The notes under the pieces: model-generated
The model's database searches: none
Told to the model about the DNA's origin: nothing
Seen by the model: only the letters and a program-made list of their open reading frames with translations
DNA from: Azospirillum canadense
GTDB taxonomy: Bacteria > Pseudomonadota > Alphaproteobacteria > Azospirillales > Azospirillaceae
Direction of reading: 5' to 3'
Length of the DNA: 64,000 nucleotides
Assembly: GCF_025961225.1 (NCBI RefSeq)
Contig: NZ_JAOQNG010000010.1
Span: 114,501 to 178,500, forward strand
Program-made: the position numbers and the translations under genes
Shown here: one piece after another, positions 63,389 through 64,000 of the stretch
How positions within the stretch are numbered: position 1 is the first letter of the stretch
How the letters are laid out: every line of letters begins with the position of its first letter

Positions 63389-63985
63389 TCAACGGTTTGC
63401 GCCCGGAACCCACAGCACGTCGCCGGCCCCGTTGCCGTTGACCGCACGGCTCAGCACGAACAGGTGATCGGACAGGCGGTTGACGTATTTGACCGCGGCG
63501 GGGTTCACCGGCTCCTGGCCCGCCAGTTCGGTGATGTGCCGTTCGGCGCGGCGCACCACGGTGCGGGCCAGATGCAGGTGCGCCGCCGCCGGCGAGCCGC
63601 CGGGCAGGATGAAGGAGGTGAGGGGGGCGAGATCCGCGTTCATCGCGTCGATCTCCGCCTCCAGCCGGTCCACCTGCGACTCCAGGACGCGGAGCGGCGG
63701 GTATTTGGGGTCCGGCTCCTCCGGCGTGCAGAGGTCGGCGCCCAGGTCGAACAGATCGTTTTGGATGCGCGCCAGCATGGCGTCGACGTCGGGCAAGGAG
63801 GCCGGCAGGGCCGCGGTGTGCAGGCCCTGTGTATGGAGTCTGGCCAGCCCGATCACCGCGTTGGCCTCGTCCACGGTGCCATAGGCGGCGACGCGCAGGT
63901 CGTGCTTGGGCACGCGGGACCCGTCGCCCAGCGACGTCTCCCCCTTGTCGCCGCCGCGGGTGTAGATTCGGGTCAGTTTTACCAT
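63389..63985 (-). CDS. PduO-type ATP:cob(I)alamin adenosyltransferase
   Basis: 198 residues. N-terminal TRGGDKGETSLGDGSRVPK (ATP-binding strand), RVAAYGTVDEANA and, in the C-terminal half, HLARTVVRRAERH and VKYVNRLSDHLFVLSRAVN, all adenosyltransferase hallmarks of the PduO family. It adds the 5'-deoxyadenosyl group to cob(I)alamin. Its product is the cofactor of the NrdJ reductase in this window. It lies 158 bases upstream of etfB on the same strand and may be its operon neighbour. The promoter lies beyond the window. Confidence 0.93.
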   Translation of the reverse strand: MVKLTRIYTRGGDKGETSLGDGSRVPKHDLRVAAYGTVDEANAVIGLARLHTQGLHTAALPASLPDVDAMLARIQNDLFDLGADLCTPEEPDPKYPPLRVLESQVDRLEAEIDAMNADLAPLTSFILPGGSPAAAHLHLARTVVRRAERHITELAGQEPVNPAAVKYVNRLSDHLFVLSRAVNGNGAGDVLWVPGANR

Positions 63986-64000
63986 GGAGCGGTCCGGCCG

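Overview
The window looks like chromosome of a high-GC alphaproteobacterium of the Azospirillum type (Rhodospirillales). This is an inference from about 70% G+C by eye, dense short-overlap operons, a B12-dependent ribonucleotide reductase, a Tat-exported TRAP binding protein, the argH-lipoprotein-lysA and ftsE-ftsX-ydcF-plsC gene orders, and many palindromic intergenic repeats. No rRNA, tRNA, CRISPR array or insertion sequence was seen.

Layout. 1-13.7 kb: the 3' part of a hybrid histidine kinase, a LysR regulator facing a TauE-type exporter, a three-gene molybdenum aldehyde oxidoreductase of the PaoABC kind, an HWE/HisKA_2-type sensor kinase, the glutathione-dependent formaldehyde pathway (adhC, fghA), an MscS channel, a YeeE/YedE sulfur transporter and a sodium/proton antiporter. 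13.9-23.8 kb: an orphan ABC ATPase, tyrC, infC with a rare AUA start, a DUF2125 protein, a gamma-glutamylcyclotransferase, a LysR/quinone-oxidoreductase divergent pair, an M1-type peptidase and an SH3 protein. 23.9-33.7 kb: hypD-hypX (NiFe hydrogenase maturation including CO production), dctA, an orphan TRAP binding protein, small unknown genes, an AraC regulator with a small DMT transporter, and a six-repeat lectin-like protein cut short by an in-frame stop.

34.0-35.8 kb is the clearest foreign block: strongly AT-rich, carrying a DUF262 (ParB-like/GmrS-like) gene overlapping a HEPN-like gene, with an imperfect 41-bp direct repeat at its two edges. It resembles a compact defence or toxin module.

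35.9-45.0 kb is a possible six-gene minus-strand operon: membrane-anchored alpha/beta hydrolase, patatin-like lipase, GntP permease, RND adaptor, RND pump and a small membrane protein. 45.2-52.8 kb: nrdJ interrupted by a 375-residue intein with LAGLIDADG homing-endonuclease blocks placed inside the active-site motif, then plsC, ydcF, ftsX, ftsE and a divergent zinc-ribbon membrane protein. 52.9-59.7 kb: a very large Gln/Met-rich DUF4175 protein, bacteriohemerythrin, the translationally coupled argH/lipoprotein/lysA operon and a divergent TlpA-type thioredoxin. 59.9-64 kb: a DUF4142 protein, a strong terminator, etfB-etfA-hbd (electron transfer flavoprotein plus 3-hydroxybutyryl-CoA dehydrogenase) and a PduO-type cobalamin adenosyltransferase that could supply the cofactor NrdJ needs.

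Palindromic intergenic elements recur: three composite ones of about 95-127 bp (10.9, 26.7 and 59.8 kb) and two single hairpins (8.8, 13.8 kb) of one family, plus unrelated palindromes at 17.1-17.3, 19.0-19.1 and 52.8-52.9 kb. Some supply stop codons to neighbouring genes.
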